Of a DNA stretch of 41,486 bases, positions 7,685 to 15,890 are shown in pieces. The notes beneath the pieces are model-generated. The model did no database searches. It was not told the origin of the DNA and saw only the letters and a program-made list of their open reading frames with translations. This DNA is from CAIKMD01 sp036490955 (GTDB lineage Bacteria > Pseudomonadota > Alphaproteobacteria > ATCC43930 > CGMCC-115725). Position numbers and translations under genes: made by a program. Every line of letters starts with the position of its first letter. The stretch's first letter is position 1. The stretch lies in the NCBI GenBank assembly GCA_036490955.1, contig DASXCX010000193.1, positions 1 through 41,486 on the forward strand, in the 5' to 3' direction.

Positions 7685-8607
7685 GATTCAAGCGTCCCGA
7701 GCGAGAAGAGATTGTCGGGCCGCCCTGTCAAATCGAAGACCAACTTCGCCGCGACCGCGAGCACGATGAGCGCGAGCAGCGCCCGCAGCTCCTCGCCGCG
7801 GAGCTTGGCGCCCCAGCGCGTGCCAAGCTGCGCGCCGACGACACCGCCGATCAGCAGCACCATCGCCAGAACGATATCGACGGTGTTGTTCGCGACCGCT
7901 TGCAGCACGGTCACCGCCGCGGTGACGAAAATGATCTGGAACAGCGAGGTGCCGGGCACGACCGCCGTCGGCATGCGCAAGAGGTAGATCATCGCCGGCA
8001 CCATGACGAAGCCGCCGCCGACGCCCAGCACGGCGGAGAGGATGCCGACGAGAAAACCGAGAATGACCGGCAGAAGCGCGCTGGTGTAGAGCTTCGAGCG
8101 CCGGAAGCGCAGCTTGAACGGCAGGCCGTGCAGCCAGGTATGCTGATGCAGCTTGCGGCGCATGACGATGCCGCGCCGGCGGCGCAGCAGGCTGCGCGTG
8201 CTTTCGATGAGCATCAGCGCGCCGAGCGTCGTCAGCAGCAGCGCATAGGCGAGGGAGACGAACAGCTCGATCTGGCCGATGCGCCGGAGGATGGCGAACA
8301 GCCAGACGCCGAGCGCCGAGCCGGCGAGACCGCCCAACAGCATCAGCGCGCCCATCAGGAAGTCGATATTGCCGCGTCGCCAATGCGCAATCGCCCCCGA
8401 GACCGATGCGCCGACGAGTTGATTGGCCGAGGACGCGACCGCGACCGCCGGAGGCACCCCGATGAAGATGAGCAGCGGTGTCAGAAGAAAGCCGCCGCCG
8501 ACACCGAACACGCCCGAAAGCACGCCGACCGCGGCTCCGAGAATGAGGAGGGCCATGACATCGAGCGAGACGCCGGCGATGGGCAGATAGATGTCGAGAA
8601 TGCCCAA
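7681..8607 (-). CDS. TauE/SafE (TSUP) family permease
   Basis: A 308-residue inner-membrane protein with about eight helices in two repeats. The repeats are marked by LSGVFGVGGGFLLTPLLIF near the N-terminus and ILSAVLGVGGGFVMVPAMI in the second half. The family exports sulfite, sulfoacetate or other organic anions. A hydrophilic, Arg-rich loop (about 140-170) separates the halves. The start is a TTG at 8607 with GAGGGG about eight bases upstream; homologs begin similarly with a short YLPIAG segment. It is followed with a four-base overlap by the TIGR02186 gene and then the stress-protein gene. Confidence 0.88.
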   Translation of the reverse strand: MGILDIYLPIAGVSLDVMALLILGAAVGVLSGVFGVGGGFLLTPLLIFIGVPPAVAVASSANQLVGASVSGAIAHWRRGNIDFLMGALMLLGGLAGSALGVWLFAILRRIGQIELFVSLAYALLLTTLGALMLIESTRSLLRRRRGIVMRRKLHQHTWLHGLPFKLRFRRSKLYTSALLPVILGFLVGILSAVLGVGGGFVMVPAMIYLLRMPTAVVPGTSLFQIIFVTAAVTVLQAVANNTVDIVLAMVLLIGGVVGAQLGTRWGAKLRGEELRALLALIVLAVAAKLVFDLTGRPDNLFSLGTLES

Positions 8608-8646
8608 ATGCCGATCCCCTCTCGTCAGACCACTCAGCGCAATTCG

Positions 8647-9645
8647 CTAAACCCGCAACAATCCCATGATGTCGAACACTTGATCGAGATGCGGCCGCGC
8701 AATTGCATTGGCGCGCTCGGCGCCGCGCTTCAAGACGCTATCGATATAGCCCGGATCAGCCATCAAGCGCCGCATATCGCCGCAAATCTTGCCCAGCACC
8801 TCGGCGGAGAGATCGGCGAGCGCGGTTTTGAACTCGGAGAAATTCTTGCCTGCCCAGCGTATGATCGCCTCGTCGCGGCCGATATCCGCGAGCGCCGCAT
8901 AGATGCCGAGCAGATTGTCGGCTTCGGGCCGGGCCTCGACATCTTTCGCGGATTCGGGCAGCGGCAGCGGATCGGTCTTTGCCTTGCGGATCTTCAGCGC
9001 GATGGTCTCGGCATCGTCGGTCATGTTGATGCGCGAATAATCCGATGCGTCGGATTTCGACATCTTCTTGCTGCCGTCGCGCAGACTCATCACCCGCGTC
9101 GCCGCGCCGAAGATCATCGCCTCGGGCAGCGGGAAGAACTCGACGCCGAAGCGGCGGTTGAAGGCGCCGGCGATATCGCGCGCCAGTTCCAGATGCTGCT
9201 TCTGATCCTCGCCGACCGGGACATGCGTTGCCTTGTAGAGGATGATGTCGGCGGCCATCAGCACGGGATAGGCATAAAGGCCGAGCCCGGCTTCCTCGCG
9301 CTGCTTGCCGGCCTTCTCCTTGAACTGCGTCATGCGGTTGAGCCAGCCGAGCGGCGTCAGGCAGCTCAAGAGCCAGGCGAGCTCGGCATGGCCTGGGATC
9401 ATGCTCTGATTGAAGATGATGCAGCGCTCGGGATCGATGCCCGAGGCGATATAGGCGGCGGTGACTTCGCGCGTCTGCGCCTTGAGCTGCGCCGGGTCCT
9501 GCGGCACGGTCAGGGCGTGCAGATCGACGATGCAGAAGATGCAGTCGTAATCCTTCTGCAGCGCGACCCAATTGCGGATCGCGCCAAGATAATTGCCGAG
9601 ATGGAGATTGCCGGTCGGCTGGACGCCGGAAAAAATCCGATTCAT
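8647..9645 (-). CDS. trpS: Tryptophanyl-tRNA synthetase
   Basis: A 332-residue class I aminoacyl-tRNA synthetase. The HIGH-type signature is HLGN (residues 15-18) in SGVQPTGNLHLGNYLGAI, and the KMSKS loop is exact at residues 194-198 in GSKKMSKSDASD. The length matches bacterial TrpS. It charges tRNA-Trp in the cytoplasm. It lies 27 bases downstream of murJ on the same strand, an order seen in many alphaproteobacteria. Confidence 0.97.
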   Translation of the reverse strand: MNRIFSGVQPTGNLHLGNYLGAIRNWVALQKDYDCIFCIVDLHALTVPQDPAQLKAQTREVTAAYIASGIDPERCIIFNQSMIPGHAELAWLLSCLTPLGWLNRMTQFKEKAGKQREEAGLGLYAYPVLMAADIILYKATHVPVGEDQKQHLELARDIAGAFNRRFGVEFFPLPEAMIFGAATRVMSLRDGSKKMSKSDASDYSRINMTDDAETIALKIRKAKTDPLPLPESAKDVEARPEADNLLGIYAALADIGRDEAIIRWAGKNFSEFKTALADLSAEVLGKICGDMRRLMADPGYIDSVLKRGAERANAIARPHLDQVFDIMGLLRV

Positions 9646-9672
9646 GGAGCTTTATCGTCAGCCTGGTGCTGA

Positions 9673-11241
9673 TCAGTCAAGTTTGACCGAGCGCGGGCGA
9701 CCGAGCAATGCGACGCGCTGCCTAATCTCGCGCCAATCGACGGCGCCGAAGACCAGTGCCAGGACGAAGAACGCGACGGCGGCGATGCCGATTACGATGA
9801 TGAGGGCCGTCGACCGCGCCAGGAAGGCGCCGGCATAGACCGGCGCCGCCAGCTCGTTCATCAGCCAGAGAAGCACGCCCATGCCGGCCGACGCGGCAAC
9901 GATCCGGGGCACGATTCGCCGCGAGCGCGCATCCAAAGTGAAATGACCGCGGCGATGCAGCAGCACCATGAGCGACAACGCATTGACCCAGCCGGCGATC
10001 GAGGTCGCGGAGGCGATGCCGACATGGCGGAAGGGCAGCAGCAGGCCGAGCCCGACCGTTAGCGCCAGATTGGTCGCCATCGCCGCGATCGCGACCTTGA
10101 CCGGCGTCGCCGTGTCATGGCGCGCAAAGAACCCGGGTGTCATCACCTTGATGAGGACGAAAGCCGGCAAGCCGCCGGCATAGGCCGCCAGCGCCGAAGC
10201 GGTGGCGTTCGCCTCGACCGGGCCGAAAGCGCCGCGCTGAAACAGCACCGTCATGATCGGCCAAGCCGCGACGCCGAGCCCGACTGCCGAGGGCAGAGTC
10301 AGGAACAACGCCAATTCGAGGCCACGATTTTGCGTGTGCTTGGCGCCGGCATCATCGCCGACGCGTACTTGGCGCGACAGTGAGGGCAGGATCGCCGTGC
10401 CGACCGCGATGCCGACTACGGCCAGCGGCAACTGATTGAGCCGGTCGGCATAATAAAGATAAGACACCGCGCCGGTCGGCAGCAGCGAGGCAACCGCGGT
10501 CGAGACCACGAGGTTGAGCTGCGTCACGCCGGCACCGAACACGCCGGGCAGCATCAGCTTCAGCATGCGCTTCACCTCGGGCGTCAGCCGCGGCCGCGGC
10601 AGCGACAGGCCAAGTCCGGCGCGCTGGCACGACACCATCAGCCAGAGGAATTGCGCGAAGCCGGAGAGACTCAAGGCCCAAGCTAGCGCCGCGCCCGAGA
10701 CCGGCCGCACCAGCACCAGCGCGCCGATGAGAAAGATATTGAGCAGCATCGGCGTCGCCGCGGTGGCGGCAAAACGCTCGACCGAATTGAGGATGCCGCC
10801 TTGCAGCGCGGTGAGCGAGATGAAGAGCAGATAGGGAAAAGTAATGCGCGTCAGTCCGACGGTCAGCGCGAATTTATCCGGCGCGGCACGAAAGCCGGGC
10901 GCCAATATATCGAGCAGGTTCGGCGCGAAAATCTCGCCAAACAACACGAAGACGAAAAGTGCGGTGAGCAAAACCGACAGCGAATCCTCGGCAAAGCGCT
11001 TGGCGACCGCCTTGCCGTCATGCGCGATGGTACCGGCAAAGAGCGGCACGAAGGCCGCCGAGAAGGCACCTTCGGCGAAGAGACTGCGGAAGAGATTGGG
11101 TAGGCGCTGAGCAACGAAAAACGCATCTGCCACCGGGCCGGCGCCAAGGAAAGCCGCGGTCAGGATGTCGCGGACGAACCCCAACACGCGGCTCGCCATG
11201 GTATAGCCGCCGACGGTCGCGGCGGAGCGCAACAGAGCCAT
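9673..11241 (-). CDS. murJ: Lipid II flippase MurJ (MviN)
   Basis: A 522-residue polytopic membrane protein with about 14 helices (MOP/MATE-like exporter superfamily). It translocates lipid II across the inner membrane for peptidoglycan synthesis. The family start is clear in SRVLGFVRDILTAAFLG followed by ADAFFVAQRLPNLFRSLFAEGAF, and GVFGAGVTQLNLVVST and the hydrophobic end (about 440-505) also fit. The Arg residues in the first loops match those needed for flippase activity. It is upstream of trpS and divergent from the SAM-fold gene at 11344. Confidence 0.95.
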   Translation of the reverse strand: MALLRSAATVGGYTMASRVLGFVRDILTAAFLGAGPVADAFFVAQRLPNLFRSLFAEGAFSAAFVPLFAGTIAHDGKAVAKRFAEDSLSVLLTALFVFVLFGEIFAPNLLDILAPGFRAAPDKFALTVGLTRITFPYLLFISLTALQGGILNSVERFAATAATPMLLNIFLIGALVLVRPVSGAALAWALSLSGFAQFLWLMVSCQRAGLGLSLPRPRLTPEVKRMLKLMLPGVFGAGVTQLNLVVSTAVASLLPTGAVSYLYYADRLNQLPLAVVGIAVGTAILPSLSRQVRVGDDAGAKHTQNRGLELALFLTLPSAVGLGVAAWPIMTVLFQRGAFGPVEANATASALAAYAGGLPAFVLIKVMTPGFFARHDTATPVKVAIAAMATNLALTVGLGLLLPFRHVGIASATSIAGWVNALSLMVLLHRRGHFTLDARSRRIVPRIVAASAGMGVLLWLMNELAAPVYAGAFLARSTALIIVIGIAAVAFFVLALVFGAVDWREIRQRVALLGRPRSVKLD

Positions 11242-11343
11242 GACGCTGGTGTAAAGGAAGGCGCTGACGGTGGGAAGGACCGAAAACGTGATCGCGTCGC
11301 GGCTTGACGGATTCGGCGAAGCGGGCCAGTTTCCGCGCCAATC

Positions 11344-12312
11344 ATGAAGCTCTGGTCATCCTTCGCGCGATCGGGCGCGGCGCCCATCGCGATCAGTATA
11401 CTTGCGGTCGGCATGCTGTTGGCACCCATGGCGCGCGCCGACGACGAGCGCCAGCTCGTCGAGTCGAAGGAATCGCTCTATAACAACATCTACGTCTACA
11501 AGCAGGGCGACGACTACGCCATGACTTTCGGTTACAACCGAAAGATCTACACCGAGAGCATCTATAATTCGAAAGACGATCGCGACCTGCCGGTCGTCTA
11601 CACGCGCTACATGACTGCGGCGTTGATCTATCCCAAGGATGTACATTCGATCCTGGAGATCGGCTTCGGCGGCGGGCGCACGAGTTGGTATCTGCATCGC
11701 TTCCTGCCGGGCGTCTCGGTCACGTCGGTCGAACTCGATCCGGATGTCGAAGCGCTGGCCAAGAAATATTTCGGCGTCAAAGACGAGCCGAATTTCCATC
11801 TCGTCAATCAGGATGGGCGGCTGTTTCTGCAGCAATCGAAAGACAAATACGACATCATCCTGATCGATGCGTATCGCGGGCCGTTCGTGCCTTTCCATCT
11901 GCTGACCAAGGAATTCTATCAGCTCGTCAAAGACCATCTCGCGCCGGGCGGCGCGGTCGGACAGAATGTCGAGCCTTCGACCATGCTGTTCGACAGCGCG
12001 GTCAAGACGATACAGTCGGTCTTTCCGCAAGCCGATTTCTATCTCGCCGAAGGCAACGTCGTGACGATCGCCTACGACGGTCCGCCGCGCGAGCCGTCCG
12101 ATCTCGAAAAGAGCGCGAAGCAGCGCCAGCTCGAGCTCAATCTGCGCTACCAGCTGCCGGCGATGCTGGCCCAGCGTCGCGGCCTCGATCCGACGACGCT
12201 CGATGCCAGCGCCAAGGTGCTGACCGACGACTTCGCGCCGGTCGAAGCGCTGAAGGCGATCGAGAACCACAATCGCAAATGGCCCGATCGGCAACCGAGC
12301 GGCAGCCCGTAG
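11344..12312 (+). CDS. Spermidine-synthase-like SAM-fold protein with signal sequence
   Basis: A 322-residue protein with a putative signal or anchor sequence (about residues 12-32, ending PMARADD) followed by a Rossmann methyltransferase-like domain of the spermidine synthase class. Motif I is ILEIGFGGGRTSW (about 103-115), the acidic ribose-binding Glu130 lies in SVELDPD, and Asp157 lies in NQDGRLF. The segment DIILIDAYRGP (from 170) keeps Asp175 but lacks the second Asp of the polyamine synthase DxxD active site. True spermidine synthase activity is therefore doubtful. It overlaps the next gene by 34 bases. The location and function of such a domain outside the cytoplasm are unknown; the hydrophobic stretch may instead be an anchor. 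Confidence 0.82.
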   Translation: MKLWSSFARSGAAPIAISILAVGMLLAPMARADDERQLVESKESLYNNIYVYKQGDDYAMTFGYNRKIYTESIYNSKDDRDLPVVYTRYMTAALIYPKDVHSILEIGFGGGRTSWYLHRFLPGVSVTSVELDPDVEALAKKYFGVKDEPNFHLVNQDGRLFLQQSKDKYDIILIDAYRGPFVPFHLLTKEFYQLVKDHLAPGGAVGQNVEPSTMLFDSAVKTIQSVFPQADFYLAEGNVVTIAYDGPPREPSDLEKSAKQRQLELNLRYQLPAMLAQRRGLDPTTLDASAKVLTDDFAPVEALKAIENHNRKWPDRQPSGSP

Positions 12313-12914
12313 CGGGCCGCGCGGTGCAAGCCGTGCTGCTCGTCAACGCGTTCTTCGTCGGCAGCGTGCTGATGGGCTTCGAGATGCTCGGCAGCCGCTA
12401 TCTCTTTCCCTATTTCGGCGGCGGCATCGGCACCTGGGCCGGGTTGATCTCGACCGTCCTCGCAGCGCTGACCATCGGCTACCTCGTCGGCGGTGCGATC
12501 GTCGATCGCCATCCGAGCCCGCGCGTCATCACGACCTCCTGCGCCGTCGCCGCGATCTATCTTGCGCTCGTGCCGCTGGCGGCCGATCCGCTGATGATGG
12601 CGATCATGAACAATCTCGGCTACGGGCCGGTCGAAATCCTGATCGCCTCGGGCTGCCTGCTGCTAGTGCCGCTGTCGTTTCTCGGCACTTTCTCGCCGGT
12701 CGCGGTACGGCTGATGCTGCGCTCGACCGAGGAGACCGGGCGCATCGCCGGCCTCGTCTACGGCATTTCGACCATCGGTAATATTTTCGGCACGCTGTTC
12801 ACGACCTTCTACCTCATCCCGACCATCGGCTCGCGCGAGATCACCTATGTCTACGCGGCGGTCTTGGCGCTCTGCGCGCTGAGCCTGCAGCTGGTACCGA
12901 AGGCGTCGCGCTAG
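12279..12914 (+). CDS. Polytopic membrane protein (MFS half of fused MFS/spermidine synthase family)
   Basis: A protein of about 211 residues with roughly six membrane helices, starting near FFVGSVLMGFEMLGSRYL and containing GTWAGLISTVLAALTIGYL, LGTFSPVAVRLML and GLVYGISTIGNIFGTL. These are the landmarks of the membrane domain that precedes the synthase domain in fused MFS/spermidine synthase proteins. Here it is a separate gene placed after the SAM-fold gene. Start choice is uncertain: ATG at 12279 (overlapping the upstream gene by 34 bases) or GTG at 12324 just before the first helix. The stop TAG is directly followed by the ATG of the M28 gene. The three genes look like one operon. Confidence 0.8.
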   Translation: MARSATERQPVAGRAVQAVLLVNAFFVGSVLMGFEMLGSRYLFPYFGGGIGTWAGLISTVLAALTIGYLVGGAIVDRHPSPRVITTSCAVAAIYLALVPLAADPLMMAIMNNLGYGPVEILIASGCLLLVPLSFLGTFSPVAVRLMLRSTEETGRIAGLVYGISTIGNIFGTLFTTFYLIPTIGSREITYVYAAVLALCALSLQLVPKASR

Positions 12915-13859
12915 ATGCGCCGCGCCCTCGCCGCGTCGCTTATCGCGCTCGGTTTCAGCGCATCAACCTTCGCGCCTGCTTTTGCTCAAGGGACACCGGT
13001 GCCCGACGTCTCGCAATGGCAGGGCCAGCGCGCGCTTGCCGATATCAACACGCTGGTCGGCTTCGGGCCGCGGGCGATGGACGTGCCGGGCCATCGCCGG
13101 ACGATCGACATGATCGTCGCGGAGATGAAGAAGCTCGGCGTCGAGGCGCGCGAGCAGAGCTGGACTTCGACCGTCGCCGGGCAGACGCATCGCATGACCA
13201 ACATCATCGCGTCGGCCGATCCGGACGCGCCGCGCCGCATCATCCTCGGCACGCATTACGACAGCATCATCCGCGCCTATGCCGACAAGGACCATCCCGA
13301 CGCGCCGATGCCGGGCGCGAATAATTCAGCCTCCGGCGTCGCGGTCTTGCTCGAGACGGCGCGCGCCCTCCACGGGCAAAAGACGCCGCCGGGAATCGGC
13401 GTCGATTTCATCTTCTTCGATGGCGAGGAAGGCCCCCTGTCCCTGGGCGCGGGCGACCCGCATTGGCAACCGCTGGGCTCGCCCTATTTCACCGAGCACC
13501 TCGCCGAGACTTATCCCACGACCAAGCCCGAGCAGGCCGTGATCTTCGACATGGTGTGCTGGCGCGAGATGAAGCTCCATCCCGAGCAGGCGTCGCTGCT
13601 CTATGCCGCCGATCAGATCGACAAGTTTTGGAATGTCGGCCGTACCTTCGCGCCGGCTTTCTTCAACAATCAGCCGACATCGCAGCCGATCTTCGACGAC
13701 CAGATGGCGCTCAACGACGCGCATATCCCGGCCTTCCTGGTCATCGGCTTCGAATACGACCCGTGGTTCAACACGACGGCGGACACACCCGACAAATGCT
13801 CGGAAGCCGCGCTCAACGGTGTCGGCCGTACCACCTTGCGGTATATTTACGCGCACTGA
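12915..13859 (+). CDS. Secreted M28 / glutaminyl-peptide cyclotransferase-like protein
   Basis: A 314-residue protein with a signal peptide (1-24, ending APAFAQG) and an M28-fold zinc-enzyme domain. Landmarks match glutaminyl cyclases: GTHYDS (His114), GANNSASGVAVLLETA, FFDGEEG (Glu171, Glu172), IFDMV (Asp212) and DDQMALNDAHIP. Two expected metal ligands are changed: the bridging or zinc Asp of the GAxD motif is Asn137, and the C-terminal His of the WHT motif is Asn286 (WFNTTADT). The codons (aat; aac) are unambiguous in the sequence. It may be a pseudoenzyme, bind metal differently, or belong to a subfamily with this pattern. It starts immediately after the membrane-protein stop. Confidence 0.85.
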   Translation: MRRALAASLIALGFSASTFAPAFAQGTPVPDVSQWQGQRALADINTLVGFGPRAMDVPGHRRTIDMIVAEMKKLGVEAREQSWTSTVAGQTHRMTNIIASADPDAPRRIILGTHYDSIIRAYADKDHPDAPMPGANNSASGVAVLLETARALHGQKTPPGIGVDFIFFDGEEGPLSLGAGDPHWQPLGSPYFTEHLAETYPTTKPEQAVIFDMVCWREMKLHPEQASLLYAADQIDKFWNVGRTFAPAFFNNQPTSQPIFDDQMALNDAHIPAFLVIGFEYDPWFNTTADTPDKCSEAALNGVGRTTLRYIYAH

Positions 13860-13882
13860 GCTTTTCTCTAGGACCAATCATC

Positions 13883-14689
13883 ATGGCCGAGCTTCGCGTC
13901 GGAATATCGGGTTGCGCCGGGCGCATGGGGCGAATGCTGGTCGCCGAAGTCGCAGCGACGCCGAGTTGCACCTTGTCGGGCGGCGTCGACGCGCCGTCGA
14001 GCCCCGATCTCGGCAAGGATATCGGCGAGCTCGCCGGGATCGGCGCTGTCGGCCTGACCGCCGGCAGCGACCTCGCCGCCCTTCTCGGCGCGTCCGATGT
14101 CGTCATCGAATTCTCGATTCCGGAAGCGACGCTGGTGCATGTCGCGCTTGCGGCGCAGGCGAGGAAGGCCCTTGTGATCGGCACCACCGGTCTCGACGCC
14201 AGGGGCCATGCCACGCTGGCCGCGGCCGCGAAAGATGCGCCGCTGCTGTGGGCGCCGAATATGAGCCTCGGCGTCAATTGGCTCCTCGCCCTCGTCGAGC
14301 AGACGGCACGGCGGCTTGGCGATGATTACGACATCGAAGTCGTCGAGATGCATCATCGCCACAAGGTCGACGCCCCGTCGGGCACAGCGCTCGCGCTGGG
14401 CAAGGCCGCAGCGGAGGGCCGCAAGATCGATCTCTCGGCCAAGAGCCAGCGCGTCCGCGACGGCATCACGGGTGCACGCAAGCGCGGCGATATCGGCTTT
14501 GCGACCCTGCGCGGCGGCGACAATGCCGGCGAGCATCGCGTGATCTTCGCCGCCGATGGCGAGATGATCGAGTTGGCACATCGCGCCACCAGCCGGCGCG
14601 TCTTCGCGCGCGGCGCGGTCGCGGCGGCGCAATGGCTCGCACCGCAGAAGCCGGGCCTATATTCGATGAAGGACGTGCTCGGAATCTAG
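13883..14689 (+). CDS. dapB: 4-hydroxy-tetrahydrodipicolinate reductase
   Basis: A 268-residue DapB, the NAD(P)H-dependent step of diaminopimelate and lysine synthesis. The nucleotide-binding glycine loop is GCAGRMG (10-16), and the catalytic block MHHRHKVDAPSGTA (156-169) carries the catalytic His and Lys161. VIGTTGL and WAPNMSLGVNW are also diagnostic. The start is ATG 13883 with AGGACC about eight bases upstream; the frame is open further upstream but that part is not DapB. Its TAG stop shares bases with the nth stop (CTAG, 14686-14689). Confidence 0.96.
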   Translation: MAELRVGISGCAGRMGRMLVAEVAATPSCTLSGGVDAPSSPDLGKDIGELAGIGAVGLTAGSDLAALLGASDVVIEFSIPEATLVHVALAAQARKALVIGTTGLDARGHATLAAAAKDAPLLWAPNMSLGVNWLLALVEQTARRLGDDYDIEVVEMHHRHKVDAPSGTALALGKAAAEGRKIDLSAKSQRVRDGITGARKRGDIGFATLRGGDNAGEHRVIFAADGEMIELAHRATSRRVFARGAVAAAQWLAPQKPGLYSMKDVLGI

Positions 14690-15426
14690 GCGGCCGCGCG
14701 CGGCGCGCGCTTCGCTTTCACAACGCGTTTCGCTTTCGCGACAAGCCGCTTCGGCTTCGCCGCGGCTTTCGGCTTCGCCAGTCCAAAATCGTCGAGCGTC
14801 GATTTCGCCTTGTATTCGCAGACCTGGCGCACCGGGCATTCCGGGCATTTCGGTTTGCGCGCGACGCAGATATAGCGGCCGTGCAAGATCAACCAGTGAT
14901 GCGCGTGCAGCATGTACTTCTTCGGTACGACCTTCACGAGCTTGTCCTCGACCTCGCGCGGCGTCTTGCCGGGGGCGAGGCCGGTGCGATTGCCGACACG
15001 AAAGATGTGCGTATCGACGGCAATGGTGGGCTCGCCAAAGGCAACGTTCAGCACGACATTCGCGGTCTTGCGGCCGACGCCCGGCAACGCCTCGAGCTCT
15101 TCGCGCGTCTTCGGCACCCCACCCTGATATTTCTCGACCAGCGTCTGGCTCAGCGCGATGACGTTCTTCGCCTTGGTGTTGAAGAGGCCGATCGTTTTGA
15201 TGAAGCCTTTGAGCTTGGCTTCGCCGAGCGCGACCATCTTCTCGGGCGTGTCGGCGAGTTTGAAAAGCGGCTCGGTCGCCTTGTTGACGGACACATCCGT
15301 CGCTTGCGCGGAAAGCACCACCGCCACGAGCAACGTATACGGGTTGATGTATTCGAGCTCGGTGCGGGGGATTTCCCGGTCCTTCGTAAGCAGGCGAAAA
15401 AACGTCTCAATCTGGGCCGATTTCAT
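14686..15426 (-). CDS. nth: Endonuclease III, DNA glycosylase/AP lyase
   Basis: A 246-residue HhH-GPD glycosylase that removes oxidised pyrimidines. With the start at 15426 the numbering coincides with E. coli Nth: catalytic Lys120 in LPGVGRKTA, Asp138 in VDTH, and the 4Fe-4S ligands Cys187, Cys194, Cys197 and Cys203 (C-x6-C-x2-C-x5-C). AGGA about eight bases upstream supports this start over ATG 15435 or 15456. After residue 210 there is a roughly 35-residue Lys/Ala/Pro-rich tail absent from E. coli Nth, probably disordered and able to add DNA affinity. It is convergent with dapB and the stops overlap. Confidence 0.95.
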   Translation of the reverse strand: MKSAQIETFFRLLTKDREIPRTELEYINPYTLLVAVVLSAQATDVSVNKATEPLFKLADTPEKMVALGEAKLKGFIKTIGLFNTKAKNVIALSQTLVEKYQGGVPKTREELEALPGVGRKTANVVLNVAFGEPTIAVDTHIFRVGNRTGLAPGKTPREVEDKLVKVVPKKYMLHAHHWLILHGRYICVARKPKCPECPVRQVCEYKAKSTLDDFGLAKPKAAAKPKRLVAKAKRVVKAKRAPRAAA

Positions 15427-15559
15427 GCCTTTCATCCTACCGGCTGGACTGCCCAAATCCAGCGCAATTGATCCCGGATTTGCCCCGTTTGCGCCCCGAA
15501 ACCGCGCCGGATGCCGCCTACCTTCTCACCATCACGGTACTTTGTTTTGGAGGGAAGCC

Positions 15560-15778
15560 ATGAAGAAGATTTTGATCGGTACGGCGCTTGCCGGTGCGAT
15601 CGTCGGTTCGTTCGCCAGCCTGTCTTTCGCGGCGCCAGCGCCTGGCAAGGTCGATACCGCTGGCGCGACTAATATCATCCAGGTCGACACGCGTTGCGGC
15701 CCGCGCCACCACTTCGAGCACGGGTTCCGCGACCGTTTTGGCCACTGGCATCCGGGACGTTGCGTCCGCAACTACTAA
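15560..15778 (+). CDS. Small secreted protein with His-rich C-terminus
   Basis: A 72-residue exported protein. It has an excellent ribosome site (GGAGGG) and a signal peptide (1-24, MKKILIGTALAGAIVGS followed by FAA). The mature part of about 48 residues ends in CGPRHHFEHGFRDRFGHWH and a second Cys (GRCVRN). The two Cys could form a disulfide, and five His in about 16 residues suggest metal binding, though this is inference. A strong terminator follows 20 bases after the stop, so it is a single-gene unit. I do not recognise a named family beyond short CGPG/GRC-type envelope proteins. Confidence 0.82.
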   Translation: MKKILIGTALAGAIVGSFASLSFAAPAPGKVDTAGATNIIQVDTRCGPRHHFEHGFRDRFGHWHPGRCVRNY

Positions 15779-15799
15779 AACCGATCGTTGAGAAGATGA

Positions 15800-15831
15800 G
15801 GGACGGTCCGCGAGGACCGTCCCTTTTCTTT
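15800..15831 (+). terminator. Rho-independent terminator after the small secreted protein gene
   Basis: A perfect 10-base stem, GGGACGGTCC (15800-15809) with GGACCGTCCC (15814-15823), has a four-base loop GCGA and is followed by TTTTCTTTT. It is placed 21 bases after the stop at 15778. Confidence 0.92.
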
Positions 15832-15890
15832 TGCCTTCGCTCTCTTTCACCCGGCCTTGCCCCAGCCCGGCGCGGACGTAAGTTGGCGCA

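Noticed and set aside
7900..9672. 590-codon open frame on the plus strand opposite the permease and trpS
   Set aside because: It lies antisense to two certain genes, is rich in Arg, His, Gln and Asp as expected from reading high-GC codons backwards, and shows no domain.
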